47,664 nucleotides of DNA from Nostoc indistinguendum CM1-VF10 (GCA_019359215.1 JAHHHS010000054.1:1-47664); one strand, 5' to 3'. Shown: positions 25,411 to 35,344, counted from the stretch's first letter. Numbers and translations are program-made. Notes: a model not told the origin generated them from the sequence alone.

Positions 25411-28400
25411 TTAGCGATTAACAATTAGCTCTGGTGTAACAGCGAAAGTCAAAACTGTTTCATCTACTCCTTTAAGTTCTAGCGGACTACCTTTAGTAAT
25501 TTCTCCTTCTTGCAAATAATCTGCCACAGCAGCAGAAACTAGGATAGTACCGGGAACAGCAGCAGCTTGCAACCTTGCAGCAATATTCACACTTGGCCCA
25601 ATGGCAGTATAATCGGCACGTTCAGCGCTACCAAACATCCCCACAACAGCAGTACCTTGGTGGATACCGCACCGGAACTGGACGCTAGTAAGTTTGTCCC
25701 CATCGAATACACCTTGGTTTTGCCAGCGCTGGTTCAAGTCAGCTAGTGAGCGGTGCATTGCTCTTGCTGTATTGATGGCACGACGTACTTGTTCATTGGG
25801 GGTTAGTTCTTCCGGCGCTCCGTATAAAGCTAAGATAGCATCTCCCATAAATTTATCTACAGTGCCGCCATTGGCAAATACAACCTTGGTCATGGCTTCT
25901 AAATATTCATTTAGCAATTCTGCTACTCGCCGCGATCTAAGAGTATTTGCTAACTGTGTAAAACCTACGATGTCACTAAACAAAACTGTAATTAAGCGTG
26001 GTTCTGGGCGCAAATCTAACGTTAAATCTCCGGTTGCGGCTTTTTGAACTAATACAGCCGGCAAAAAGCGCTTTAACACCGATTCTGTTAGATAAGTATT
26101 TAACTCCACGATTCGCCGTTCATTTTCTTTCAATGCTAAAAGATTCCGAACTTCCGCCAAGAGTTCCCGATCATTGAATGGTTTTGCTAAATAAGCATCT
26201 GCCCCATGTTCTGTACCTTCGATGCGGGTTTCTTCGTCAATTTTTGCAGTCAACAGAATGATTGGTGTTCCTTTCAACTTCTCCTCATGGCGGATCATCT
26301 GAATCATTTCAAGTCCACTCACCAAGGGCATCATTAAGTCAGTCACAATCAAACTGGGTATAATTTCCTTAGCTACACTATGCCCTTCATAACCATTACG
26401 AGCTGTGCGTACATGATAGCCGTTGCGACGGAAAATTTCAGATACATAGGTTCGTAAATCCGGGTTGTCATCTACAACTAAAATTGAGTGCTGAGTTTTA
26501 AGCGCTGAGTTTTGAGTATCAATATTAGAGGAGAAATTTATTGTAATATCTTCAATATTGTCTATTGTTGAGTCTACCAGTTCTAAATCAGCCAATTCTA
26601 CGCTAGCGCGGCTCGTATTCAGTTCAGTAGCTGTTTCTAGTAATTGCTGTGCGGGTAAATGAGTATTTCCAATCACAAGCCATAAACTAAAGGTAGTGCC
26701 TTCGCCGTAAACTGATTCCACAGTGACTTGGCCACCATGTAATTCTACTAGTTCTTTAACTAAAGCTAAACCCAAACCACTGCCTTCATAAGATCGGTTT
26801 GCGGAACCTTCAGCTTGGCGGAAACGCTCAAATAGGTGGGGAATTTGTTCTTTAACAATGCCAATCCCAGTATCTTTTACCTGCAATATGCAACGATCAT
26901 GTTCAGATTTTAGCCTGACACTGATCGTGCCACCTTCGGGAGTAAACTTCATGGCATTTGACAGGAGGTTGTAAACCACCTTGTCAAATTTCTCCATATC
27001 CAAGTACACTGTAGAACATTCATCTAACTGGGTGACAAGGTGCAGTCCTTTTTTCTCACAGTAGGGACGAAAAGACTCAACAATTTGGCTGACAAATTCG
27101 ACTATATTGCAAGGGCGGAAACTAGGCTGCATTCTCCCCGCGTCTAGACGTTGTAGATCCAAGAGTTGATTTACCAATCGCAGTAAACGGCGGGAGTTAC
27201 GCAGAGCGATCGCACTTTGGGAGTAAGATAATCCTTCACCAGCCGCCACCGCCGACTCTAAAGGCCCTTGAATCAAGGTGATGGGTGTGCGAAACTCATG
27301 GGAGATATTTTGGAAAAATTCGGTTTTTTGTTTGTCTAACTCTAGTAAGCGTTCAGCTTGTTGGCGAGTTTTTTGATACAGGTGCGACTGCTGTACTGCG
27401 ATCGCTGCTTGAGCTGCTACTGCTTTCGCCAAATCAATATCAGATGACAACCATTGGCGTACTTTTTTACCTTCATGTAAAGTAATACTACCGATACATT
27501 TACCGTCAGCCAATAATGGCACAACCATTAGCGATCGCGCTGGCATTTTTAACGGCAAATCAAAACCCTGCACATTTGAGGGAGAATGGCTCACATTACT
27601 AATTACTACAGGTTCATGTGTCTGTAGCATTTGTTGGAGGATTGGATTTTCCTGTATAGATGCTTGAGAATAGGGTAATCTCGGTGACAATAGGTGATTA
27701 TTCTTACTAGAATTATTGTCTGAGTATGGCGATGCTTGGGTTGGGCTGTCCCTACGCAAATTTTCTGAATGTTGAAAACTGTCATACAAGCCTACACACT
27801 CGACAAACTCATCTTCCTCTGTCCACAAGGATAGGACGCAGCCATCAACTTGTAAGGCTTGTCCCAATTGCTGGGTGATCGCCGCAAAAATATCTTGGGG
27901 ATCTAAGCTAGAGCGAATCGCGCTAGTAATTGTATTAATTAAGGCTTCTCGCTTGGCAAGGGCACGTACTTGTTCGTAAGCATAAGCTTGAGACAAAGCT
28001 AAAGCTGCCTGATCCGCCACCATCAACACTAGCTGCACCTCATCCTCCTCCCACAAGCGAGGTAGAGAACACTGATGCAGCGCCAGCACTGCCATCAGTT
28101 CTTGTTGGCAGATCAATGGCACCACTAAACTAGAGCAAATGTTAGCGGCAGTAAAAGCTGCCCCACGTTGGCGCAGTTCGGGAGTATTACCGTGAATGCG
28201 CTCATCATCGGTTACATCGTGAATCACCTGAACTTCACGGGTTTCCCACACAGTTTGAGCCAAAAGAGGCAAAGGGGTAGAGGGTGAGAGGGGCATAGCA
28301 GAAGAACTATTTGTCTGCACCTCTGCTTCTTCAGAAAGAGCCTTCTGATAAATGAATCCTTTATCCGCTAACTGCTCATCTTGGAAGGGACGCAACAGGC

Positions 28401-28941
28401 AAACATCCACTTCCAACATATGACCCACTGTATCCACAATTGCCTGCAAAATTTGGCGATAGTCTAAAGCACTGCGAATTGTATTTGTGACAGTATTCAG
28501 CAGCGATTCTTGCCGAAGTGTGCGGGTAAGTTCGCGGGTGCGAGCTTTGAGAACATTGTGAGTATCCAAAGCTTGGCGTACCACTGCTTTGAGTTCCTCA
28601 GCTTCCCACGGTTTAGTGACATATTTAAATACCTTACCAGCGTTGATAGCTTCCACCAGGTCTTCGACATCGGTGTAGCCAGTTAAAATAATCCTGATAA
28701 TATCTGGATATTGAGTTGCTGTCAGGCTCAAAAATTCTGTACCGCTCATCATCGGCATCCGCTGATCGGAAATGATCACTGAGACCTCTCCCTCTTGAGC
28801 CAGCAGATCGAGTGCCGCAGGGCCAGAGTTAGCCCTTAGCACCTTATAGTCGCGATAGAAAGTGCGGTAAAGCAAGTCAAGGTTGTCTGGTTCATCATCG
28901 ACAACCAAAATTTTAGGCTTACTGTTTGCTTGGGGTTTCAT
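25411..28941 (-). CDS. cyaC: Hybrid sensor kinase / adenylate cyclase CyaC
   Basis: This 1176-residue soluble signalling protein makes cAMP under phosphorelay control. Domains in order: receiver 1 (about 9-125, phospho-acceptor Asp59 in IISDQRMPMMSG), GAF (about 160-315), GAF (about 345-515), HisKA with His548 in FFQNISHEFRTP, HATPase (NLLSNAMKFTPEGG, DTGIGI, GSGLGLAL), receiver 2 (ILVVDDNPDLRTYV ... VTDLMMP), and a class III cyclase catalytic domain (VLFSDIVGFTQLAN, VDKFMGDAILALYGAP, DYTAIGPSVNIAARLQ). The metal-binding aspartates and the Asn/Arg of NIAAR are present. This architecture is that described for Anabaena and Spirulina CyaC. The long upstream spacer (28942-29962) probably holds its promoter. 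Confidence 0.94.
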   Translation of the reverse strand: MKPQANSKPKILVVDDEPDNLDLLYRTFYRDYKVLRANSGPAALDLLAQEGEVSVIISDQRMPMMSGTEFLSLTATQYPDIIRIILTGYTDVEDLVEAINAGKVFKYVTKPWEAEELKAVVRQALDTHNVLKARTRELTRTLRQESLLNTVTNTIRSALDYRQILQAIVDTVGHMLEVDVCLLRPFQDEQLADKGFIYQKALSEEAEVQTNSSSAMPLSPSTPLPLLAQTVWETREVQVIHDVTDDERIHGNTPELRQRGAAFTAANICSSLVVPLICQQELMAVLALHQCSLPRLWEEDEVQLVLMVADQAALALSQAYAYEQVRALAKREALINTITSAIRSSLDPQDIFAAITQQLGQALQVDGCVLSLWTEEDEFVECVGLYDSFQHSENLRRDSPTQASPYSDNNSSKNNHLLSPRLPYSQASIQENPILQQMLQTHEPVVISNVSHSPSNVQGFDLPLKMPARSLMVVPLLADGKCIGSITLHEGKKVRQWLSSDIDLAKAVAAQAAIAVQQSHLYQKTRQQAERLLELDKQKTEFFQNISHEFRTPITLIQGPLESAVAAGEGLSYSQSAIALRNSRRLLRLVNQLLDLQRLDAGRMQPSFRPCNIVEFVSQIVESFRPYCEKKGLHLVTQLDECSTVYLDMEKFDKVVYNLLSNAMKFTPEGGTISVRLKSEHDRCILQVKDTGIGIVKEQIPHLFERFRQAEGSANRSYEGSGLGLALVKELVELHGGQVTVESVYGEGTTFSLWLVIGNTHLPAQQLLETATELNTSRASVELADLELVDSTIDNIEDITINFSSNIDTQNSALKTQHSILVVDDNPDLRTYVSEIFRRNGYHVRTARNGYEGHSVAKEIIPSLIVTDLMMPLVSGLEMIQMIRHEEKLKGTPIILLTAKIDEETRIEGTEHGADAYLAKPFNDRELLAEVRNLLALKENERRIVELNTYLTESVLKRFLPAVLVQKAATGDLTLDLRPEPRLITVLFSDIVGFTQLANTLRSRRVAELLNEYLEAMTKVVFANGGTVDKFMGDAILALYGAPEELTPNEQVRRAINTARAMHRSLADLNQRWQNQGVFDGDKLTSVQFRCGIHQGTAVVGMFGSAERADYTAIGPSVNIAARLQAAAVPGTILVSAAVADYLQEGEITKGSPLELKGVDETVLTFAVTPELIVNR

Positions 28942-29962
28942 GCACCGCTTTCCTGCTGCAACGGCAGTCGGATAAAGAATAATCTGATCAGGTAAGAATT
29001 TTTCTGAGTCAGGTAAGAGCAGAGCATTTCGACCACTAAGGCTCTTTGGCTACATGACTGCTGAGTGTAGGAGCGTTTACTCACAGTAATTCGTCTCAAT
29101 GGCTTATGCCTATTACCGTTTGCTTTGGTGCAGTGTAATTGCTTTCATTGTCAGTTTTAGGGTTACAGAGCCGATGCTTGCTTGCCAAATTTAACTTCAC
29201 CTCCTGTAAGCAATGTCTGATAGTACATACAGGGCTCATAGCTAGCTGAAAAATCCAGATGAAGCTGCATATTAAGTTTTCCCTCCGCAACAGTTGTACT
29301 AACACTTGCAGGTAAATTTTATTTATGGTAGTCATGGTAGAGTCAGAAATATTAAAACAATAAGATTTAAAGCCAAAGTATACTATTAGACAAATACCTC
29401 TTTCTAATTTAGCAATCAGAACTATCATTAAGACAAGTGTAGAGTTAAGAAGTTAGGGATTAGGAATCTTGCAGATTGTTCCCTAGCACTTATAGACCCT
29501 GTTACTATGACCTAGTATTACAGTCCTGTTACTGTAGCGGTAATTGCATAAACAAGTTCAGTACTGCAATCAAAGGTGGTTTGTAACTATAGTTTCTTGG
29601 TAATGTACTTACTTAACAATTTTGTAGGTAATGCCTACGGACAGGTTATGCTATTTATTTACCCATTCACCTAAACCTGTAAGACTTTGCAGATGTTTTT
29701 CTGATAAAGATACTGATATCCTCGTTACCTAAACCAAGCGATACACCTGAACCTACTGAATTTAAGATTGTAGTTTGATGAAGCTATCACTCCTAAAACC
29801 TTTTCAAAAATGCCGACTATAAAGCTCCAGAATAAAGTGTAAAACTTTGTATGCTCTACAAGGAAAAGCGAATTACCAATCTTAGGTCAGTTCAATCCCT
29901 AGGGCAAATGTAAATTTTTTCTTCAGTTTAAATGGTGTCTGAGAATATTTAAAAAATTTCCG
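28942..29962. other. Long intergenic region upstream of cyaC
   Basis: About 1 kb, AT-rich, between the divergent cyaC and GNAT genes. A direct repeat of TCAGGTAAGA (28988-28997 and 29009-29018) lies about 50 bp before the cyaC start. A 110-codon minus-strand frame at 29096-29428 has poor codon character, and I do not call it. No tRNA or known RNA was recognised. Confidence 0.4.
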
Positions 29963-30595
29963 TTGAATAAAATCAATACTAAACTAACCTTGAAATATCG
30001 GTTTTTTCATTCATACCAGCAAAAGCCAATCGATCCAGCTTGCTGCCAATTTCAAATTCGTACAGCTACACCTGCTGATTTGATTGGTATTTCTCAAATT
30101 ATTGCTGAAAGTTTTCACTCCCAACAAGGTATATGGGGATGGGCTTTTCCATTACTACGTTTGGGTATTTATGAAGACTTAAGGCATCGGATGGCATCAC
30201 CTCCGTCACGTCATATTTGTTTAGTTGCCTTTGAAGCTACTAGTGGTACGGCTAATAACTTAGTGGGAAGTGTAGAACTGGGTGTACGTTACAGTGATTC
30301 CTGGAGCCAGGTTGGCATGGCTTTTCCTTACTTATCCAATTTAGCTGTTCACCCACAATACCGTAGGCATGGTGTAGCTTCAGGTTTACTGACTAGCTGT
30401 GAAAAAGTTGCTCGTGAGTGGGGATTTCAAGATTTATATCTCCACGTTTTAGAAAATAACCATCAAGCAAGGCAACTTTACTTCAAGATGGGATATCGGG
30501 TGCATAAAGTTGAATCTAATTGGAATAAATTTTTCCTAAGACGCTCAAGCCAAATGTTATTGCATAAGCATCTAAGTGCTGATTCCACTATTTGA
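29963..30595 (+). CDS. GNAT-family N-acetyltransferase
   Basis: This 210-residue protein has a GNAT fold: FQIRTATPADLIGISQIIAESF (start of domain, about 28-50), strand LVGSVELGV, and motif A with acetyl-CoA loop LAVHPQYRRHGVASGLL, then LYLHVLENNHQARQLYFKMGYRVH (motif B, quoted in parts: LYLHVLENNHQA, LYFKMGYRVH). The substrate is unknown. The only start that keeps the first strand is TTG at 29963, which lacks a clear Shine-Dalgarno; the next ATG would remove half of the domain. The gene stands alone between two long AT-rich spacers. Confidence 0.82.
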   Translation: MNKINTKLTLKYRFFHSYQQKPIDPACCQFQIRTATPADLIGISQIIAESFHSQQGIWGWAFPLLRLGIYEDLRHRMASPPSRHICLVAFEATSGTANNLVGSVELGVRYSDSWSQVGMAFPYLSNLAVHPQYRRHGVASGLLTSCEKVAREWGFQDLYLHVLENNHQARQLYFKMGYRVHKVESNWNKFFLRRSSQMLLHKHLSADSTI

Positions 30596-31323
30596 GTTGT
30601 ATTTTGGCAATTATTTATATTTAATATTGTAATTACTTTAGAGACGATCTATGACCAATATCGACAACCAAAGCACAAACTAACCTAACAAAAACTCAGC
30701 GATAGCGGTTCTTGACCGGGTAAGGTAACTTTTTCCAGCTGTTGATTTTGTTAGAAAAGATTAGGCGTACCTTAATTGCTTAGGAAACACTATAATATAA
30801 GCTAAATATACCTAAATAGTTATATAAGTTTAAGTTTCGATAATTATTTTAAAAATATTTTTTTTGACTTTTTCTGGATATTCTTATTCGACATATTAAT
30901 AAAACTATAACTCTCAAAAACTTATCTTAAATGGTTAAATATTATTAAATTCTGTATTTTTATATTTGTAATTAAGTAAAAAATCTTAGAGTATTTTATA
31001 TATCTAAATAAATAAATTATAATGAGAATAGCTAGTAAAATTGTCCTTAAAAAATTAGCAATAGCTCATAAGAACTTTTTAATTAAGATATTCATCTTTA
31101 TAAAAACTTTAAGAAAACACTCTCGAAATTGGAAGACAAATCTAGCTATATCTCATAAAATATGATTACTCAATTACTAAACAATGCCTATTTATTACTA
31201 TCTTAGTAAAATTGGCCAAATGATTCTTGATAATATAAAGAATTCAAAAACCTGATTTGACATAACAGCTAGTTCTGTTTTGAAGTGCATATTACTACCA
31301 AAATCGTTGAAAGTTTAAAAAAC
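30596..31323. other. AT-rich intergenic stretch
   Basis: About 700 bp, very AT-rich, with many stops in all frames. No repeat or RNA structure stood out. It probably contains the promoter of the following gene. Confidence 0.4.
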
Positions 31324-31878
31324 ATGGATAGCGAACAGCATCGGCGCTATCAAACCTCTATGGTATCAACCTGTTACCCTGAAACTACTTTCCTTGACTC
31401 TCTTGTCATGCCAGATGGAACTGAGCAATCGCAAGGCTCGGATATCCTTACACGTTTACACAGTGGAGAAGTTTTCATCGTTAATAGTCGTAGACGAAAT
31501 GGATTAATCCTCTTTAAACGCTACCATGCAGAGTTTGCTGGGCCTGGGGCTGCTGTAGGTGGAGATTACGATTGTGATTGCCAAAAGGCACTGCCCATAG
31601 GTAATCTGTCTTTATTAACTCCCGAATCTAATGAAGAACGCCAGAAGGCTTACTTAATTAGGCGGCAGTGGATTCGATTGATCAAACAAATTACAGAAAA
31701 TCCTGTGGCTGGACAGCGAGTTCAGAAAATTCTCGATCAATTTGAACAATACTTTCCACCACAAATAGTGGCTCTTTTGCCGGATGCTGCTTTTGCTCTT
31801 TTAGTAGGTGTGCTGCCACAAACAGTAGGAGTAGTACGCCGTTTGGGCAGTGAGATGGACAGTCGATTTAATTACTGA
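31324..31878 (+). CDS. Conserved cyanobacterial protein of unknown function
   Basis: A 184-residue protein if it starts at ATG 31324 (GAAAG nearby); an in-frame GTG at 31285 would add 13 residues. No signal peptide. The middle has a beta-rich part (FIVNSRRRNGLILFKRYHAEFAGPG, quoted in parts: VFIVNSRRRNGLILFKRY) and a short cysteine motif DYDCDCQK. The C-terminal half is helical with RRQWIRLIKQITENPVAGQ and the conserved-looking PDAAFALLVGVLPQTVGVVRRL, a pattern I have seen in Nostoc proteins of unknown role. The CDCQ motif might bind metal. It converges with hisC, with only 8 bp between the stops. Confidence 0.7.
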   Translation: MDSEQHRRYQTSMVSTCYPETTFLDSLVMPDGTEQSQGSDILTRLHSGEVFIVNSRRRNGLILFKRYHAEFAGPGAAVGGDYDCDCQKALPIGNLSLLTPESNEERQKAYLIRRQWIRLIKQITENPVAGQRVQKILDQFEQYFPPQIVALLPDAAFALLVGVLPQTVGVVRRLGSEMDSRFNY

Positions 31879-31886
31879 GTAAATTA

Positions 31887-33032
31887 CTAAAATTCCAAAT
31901 TTGCCAAAACAGCTTTTACTCGATTAATCGTGCGGGCGTTTTCCTCTATTGTTCCTACAGTAATTCGTAATCCTCCGCTAATGTGTCGCACAAGGGTGCC
32001 AAGTGTTCTAAGTTTCTGGTGGAAAGTTTTTAACGCAGCATCTTGTGAATTAAAGCTATTTGGTTTAAGACGCAGGTAAATAAAATTAGCAGCGCTTGCG
32101 GTAACTTGTAGTTCTGGTTGCTGAGATAAAATTTCGATGAGTTTGGCTCTTTCACTCAGGGTTTGGGGAATCGACTCCAGCAAGAGTGTGCGGTTTTGTA
32201 AAGCAACTAATGCTGCTGCTATGGAAAAGCTGGGGAGATTATAGGGTAAGCGAACTTTTTCTAAAATGGCGATCGCTTCGGGATGAGCTACGCAATAGCC
32301 AACACGGAGAGATGCCAATCGGAAGGCTTTAGAAAAAGTGCGTAATATCACCCAATTGGGGCGCTGTGCTAATTCACCTACTAAGGTGGTTTGACTGAAT
32401 TCAAAATAAGCTTCATCAATTACTACCAAAATATGCTCATTCAAACTTCTTAACCATGCCAACTCTGCCGCAGTTAAGCTATTGGCAGTGGGAGAATTGG
32501 GATGCACTACGAAAACTACGCGAATGGGGGGATTTTGAGTTTGTTCGATCGCAGCCTGTGCAGCTTTTAAGTCAATTTCAAAATTTGTTTCATTTCTACC
32601 CACCGCCACTACAGGAATACCTAAAGTTTGTGCCAAAATTCCGTACATAGAGAAAGTGGGATTGGCAACTAGAATTGAACCTTCTCCTCCTAGACAGGTG
32701 GCAATTAATAAAGAACGGATCAACTCATCTGATCCGTTTCCAACAGAAATATTGGCAGCAGTATTAGATAGCGAGATGGCGGCTGATTCATTGACGTATT
32801 GGGCGATCGCATCTTTAAGTGTCTCATGTCCACCATCAGGATAACGATTTGTTTCAATTACTTGCTGATACGTCCACGCCAGCTTCTCTTTTAACTCAGG
32901 TGGTAAATCATGGGGGCTTTCATTTGTATCTAGCCGATCAAATTGCGCTGGGACAGATTCGGCTGTATCGCTGCTGGGGTGAGGTTTGTATGCGGTAAAT
33001 TGGGTTAAATCTGACCGGATAAATGGAAGCAT
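31887..33032 (-). CDS. hisC: Histidinol-phosphate aminotransferase
   Basis: PLP-dependent transaminase of histidine synthesis (imidazole-acetol phosphate to histidinol phosphate). ATG 33032 gives MLPFIRSDLTQF, the usual cyanobacterial start. A second ATG 12 bp upstream (33044) lies inside a heptamer repeat and would add MTKI. Marks are LDTNESPHDLPPEL, SVGNGSDELIRSLL, NPTFSMYG, VVHPNSPTANSL, VVIDEAYFEFS and the PLP-lysine segment RTFSKAFRLASLRVGYC. All key residues seem intact. Cyanobacteria often carry two hisC-like genes, so the exact in vivo substrate cannot be fixed from sequence alone. Confidence 0.93.
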   Translation of the reverse strand: MLPFIRSDLTQFTAYKPHPSSDTAESVPAQFDRLDTNESPHDLPPELKEKLAWTYQQVIETNRYPDGGHETLKDAIAQYVNESAAISLSNTAANISVGNGSDELIRSLLIATCLGGEGSILVANPTFSMYGILAQTLGIPVVAVGRNETNFEIDLKAAQAAIEQTQNPPIRVVFVVHPNSPTANSLTAAELAWLRSLNEHILVVIDEAYFEFSQTTLVGELAQRPNWVILRTFSKAFRLASLRVGYCVAHPEAIAILEKVRLPYNLPSFSIAAALVALQNRTLLLESIPQTLSERAKLIEILSQQPELQVTASAANFIYLRLKPNSFNSQDAALKTFHQKLRTLGTLVRHISGGLRITVGTIEENARTINRVKAVLANLEF

Positions 33033-33040
33033 AATTTTAG

Positions 33041-33112
33041 TCATTAGTCATTGGTCATTAGTCATTGGTAATTGGTAATTGGTAATTGGTAATTGGTCAT
33101 TACTAACTAAAG
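33041..33112. repeat. Heptamer repeat array (STRR) at hisC 5' end
   Basis: About ten 7-bp units of TCATTAG, TCATTGG and TAATTGG types. The array runs into the hisC start region and supplies the alternative ATG at 33044. Confidence 0.85.
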
Positions 33113-33130
33113 AAATGACTAAAAATATTA

Positions 33131-33221
33131 GGCGTTGCATAAATGCGGGATGAATTGGCGGGTGAAACTATTGGTAATTCGTTCTAAATTGGGCGAAATC
33201 ATCCCATGATTCAGCAACGCC
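33131..33221. mobile_element. 91-bp MITE with 10-bp target duplication
   Basis: Ends GGCGTTGC...GCAACGCC in inverted orientation, with a second matching block GGGATGA / TCATCCC further in. It is flanked by a perfect direct repeat AAAAATATTA at 33121-33130 and 33222-33231. A 10-bp duplication fits some IS4-family elements. It has no coding capacity and lies between hisC and the esterase gene. Confidence 0.85.
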
Positions 33222-33257
33222 AAAAATATTAGTTATGTGATTTAATATTTTACAACT

Positions 33258-33899
33258 TCAAGGTAATTGGCAAAAGAGGCGAATTGCCTGCCAAATTTCT
33301 TCCATAACATTACCTAAACCGTGATCGCTATTAAGTTCGACTAACTCCACCCAAGGACGCGAATACCGAAAGTTACGGCTGGCTTCGATAGGAATAACTT
33401 CATCCTTTTTCCCATGCAAAATCAGAGTGGAGATAGGACGTTGCAAAAACTCCTCTTGGTATTGGGCAGCATCTGTAACGAAATTGTAACTTAAGGGAAG
33501 CTTTTGCTCCTTCCCATAGTGGTAGACCATGATATATTTTTCTTGCTGCCACCGTTGTACTTCTTCATCGCCTAGCTTGGGTAACCAATGGGATAAAAAT
33601 CCAAAAGCTGGTGCTAGCAGCACCAACTTTTGTACTTGTAAATTTTGCTGTCCCAAGTGGGCAGCGGTTAAGCCGCCTAAACTTGAGCCAATGAGTGTTA
33701 CTGGCGTAGAATTATTACTGAATTCTGCGGTAACTTGAGTAATTTGACGAGTGATTGTCAACTGGGAAAAATCGCCAGCATTTAGATCGGGAATTTTTAG
33801 CTTTGTTTGAATTTGAGCAAAGCGATCGCCAATATCCCACGCTTTGACAGAATTAGGACTGGAGGCGAAGCCGTGCAAGTAGATATACTGGGTGGGCAT
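33258..33899 (-). CDS. YqiA/YcfP-like alpha/beta-hydrolase (esterase)
   Basis: A 213-residue protein starting MPTQYIYLHGFASSPNS; GAGAAG lies just upstream of ATG 33899. A further in-frame ATG at 33944 would add 15 repeat-derived residues and is less likely. The alpha/beta-hydrolase triad is visible: Ser in LIGSSLGGLTA, Asp in LILHGKKDEVIP and His in NSDHGLGNV. The size and the YLHGFASSP start match the YqiA family of small intracellular esterases acting on short acyl or CoA esters. The natural substrate is unknown. The gor gene lies upstream in the minus-strand sense but ends at 33968, so the two could be co-transcribed with a 68-bp gap. Confidence 0.85.
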   Translation of the reverse strand: MPTQYIYLHGFASSPNSVKAWDIGDRFAQIQTKLKIPDLNAGDFSQLTITRQITQVTAEFSNNSTPVTLIGSSLGGLTAAHLGQQNLQVQKLVLLAPAFGFLSHWLPKLGDEEVQRWQQEKYIMVYHYGKEQKLPLSYNFVTDAAQYQEEFLQRPISTLILHGKKDEVIPIEASRNFRYSRPWVELVELNSDHGLGNVMEEIWQAIRLFCQLP

Positions 33900-33967
33900 C
33901 AAAGTCTTCTCGTTAAGGTCGTCATTTGTCAATTGTGATTTCAAAAGACAAATGACAAATGACTTAG

Positions 33968-35344
33968 TTATCGCATTGTGACAAATTCTTCGGCTGCGGA
34001 GGGATGGATACCAACAGTAGCATCAAAGTCTTTTTTAGTTGCGCCCATCTTCACAGCGATCGCTACACCTTGAATGATTTCAGCTGCGTTATCACCCACC
34101 ATGTGAGCGCCCAGCACTTTGTCAGTGTTGCTATCAACCACCAACTTCATCATTGTCTTTTCTTGCTTACCAGTCAAACTATGGTACATGGGGCGAAAGC
34201 GAGTGCGAAAAATTTTGACGGCATCACCGAGTTTTTCCCGTGCTTCGGCTTCTGTCCAGCCTACTGTAGCGGCTTCTGGAGTAGAAAATATGGCTGTTGG
34301 AACAGTTTCGTGACTGAATTCGCGGCGGTTATTGCCGAATTCACTATCTGCAAAGGCTCGTCCCTCGCCAATGGCTACGGGAGTTAAATTGATTCGGTCA
34401 GTGACATCGCCAACGGCAAAGATATTCGATTGACTAGTTTGACTATATTCATTGACGGCGATCGCATTTGTGGTACTGTATCCTGGTCCTTCTATAGAAC
34501 TATCAACAACATCAATCCCAGCGTTTTCTAAACCTAGTCCATCTACATTGGGAGTTCGACCAGTTGCTACTAAAAACACATCGGCAATAACTGGTTCTTG
34601 GTCTTCCCCTGATAAAGTCAGTTTAAAACCTTCCGACCCGCGTTCAATTGTTTTTACCACATTATTCTTAATCAGTCGAATTCCGTGGTTCGTCATCCCC
34701 TCTTCAATTTCTGTACGGATGTCCTCATCAAACCCCTTCAAAATCTTTTCACCTCTGGTAATTTGCGTCACCTCAGAACCCAAGCCACGCATGATACAAG
34801 CAAATTCTGTGCCAATATAACCAGCGCCAAGAATGACAATGTGTTTTGGTTGTTCTTTTAGATGAAAGATTTCGTTAGAGGTAATGCCATATTCCATCCC
34901 TGGTAAATCTGGTTTGATGGGACGCCCACCAACAGCAATTAAAATTTTATCTGCTGTAACTTTACGTCCATCCACTTCTATTGTATGGGGGTCTACCAAT
35001 GCGGCGCGACCAGAAATTAGTTCTACTCCGGCTTTTTCTAAAAAGCTGATGTGTAGTTGCGACAGTCGCCGAACTTCCTTATCTATAGATGTAATGAAAT
35101 GTTCCCAGTCCAACTCAGCATTACCCACTTTCCAGCCATAGCCTGCGGCATCACTAAAGAGTGCAGGGAAATGAGAGGCGTAGACCATGAATTTTTTAGG
35201 CACACAACCGCGAATTACACAAGTACCGCCAACTAAATCATTTTCTGCGATCGCTACTTTTGCCCCATAGCTAGCCGCCCGTTTGGAAGCCGCCAAACCT
35301 CCAGAACCGGCACCAATTACAAACAGGTCGTAATCAAAAGTCAT
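33968..35344 (-). CDS. gor: Glutathione-disulfide reductase
   Basis: FAD-dependent NADPH:glutathione disulfide reductase, 458 residues, cytosolic redox defence. FAD site GAGSGGLAASKRAA; redox pair Cys42/Cys47 in GGTCVIRGCVPKK; NADPH site GAGYIGTEFACIMRGLGSEV followed by ITRGEKILKGFDED; FAD motif IFAVGDVTDRINLTPVA; C-terminal active-site TVGIHPSAAEEFVTMR with the catalytic His/Glu pair. The NADPH 2'-phosphate pocket shows one Arg and one Lys (TRGEKILKG) rather than two Arg as in E. coli, a feature I recall for the Anabaena enzyme. MTFDYDLFVI is the natural start. Confidence 0.95.
   Translation of the reverse strand: MTFDYDLFVIGAGSGGLAASKRAASYGAKVAIAENDLVGGTCVIRGCVPKKFMVYASHFPALFSDAAGYGWKVGNAELDWEHFITSIDKEVRRLSQLHISFLEKAGVELISGRAALVDPHTIEVDGRKVTADKILIAVGGRPIKPDLPGMEYGITSNEIFHLKEQPKHIVILGAGYIGTEFACIMRGLGSEVTQITRGEKILKGFDEDIRTEIEEGMTNHGIRLIKNNVVKTIERGSEGFKLTLSGEDQEPVIADVFLVATGRTPNVDGLGLENAGIDVVDSSIEGPGYSTTNAIAVNEYSQTSQSNIFAVGDVTDRINLTPVAIGEGRAFADSEFGNNRREFSHETVPTAIFSTPEAATVGWTEAEAREKLGDAVKIFRTRFRPMYHSLTGKQEKTMMKLVVDSNTDKVLGAHMVGDNAAEIIQGVAIAVKMGATKKDFDATVGIHPSAAEEFVTMR

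Noticed and set aside
29096..29428. 110-codon minus-strand frame in the cyaC upstream region
   Set aside because: Its composition (many Cys, Ile and rare codons) and the lack of a ribosome site argue for chance. It has no recognisable domain.
33041..33112. CRISPR or phage attachment site
   Set aside because: Contiguous 7-bp units are the STRR arrays typical of heterocystous cyanobacteria. There is no integrase and the nearest tRNA is 9 kb away.
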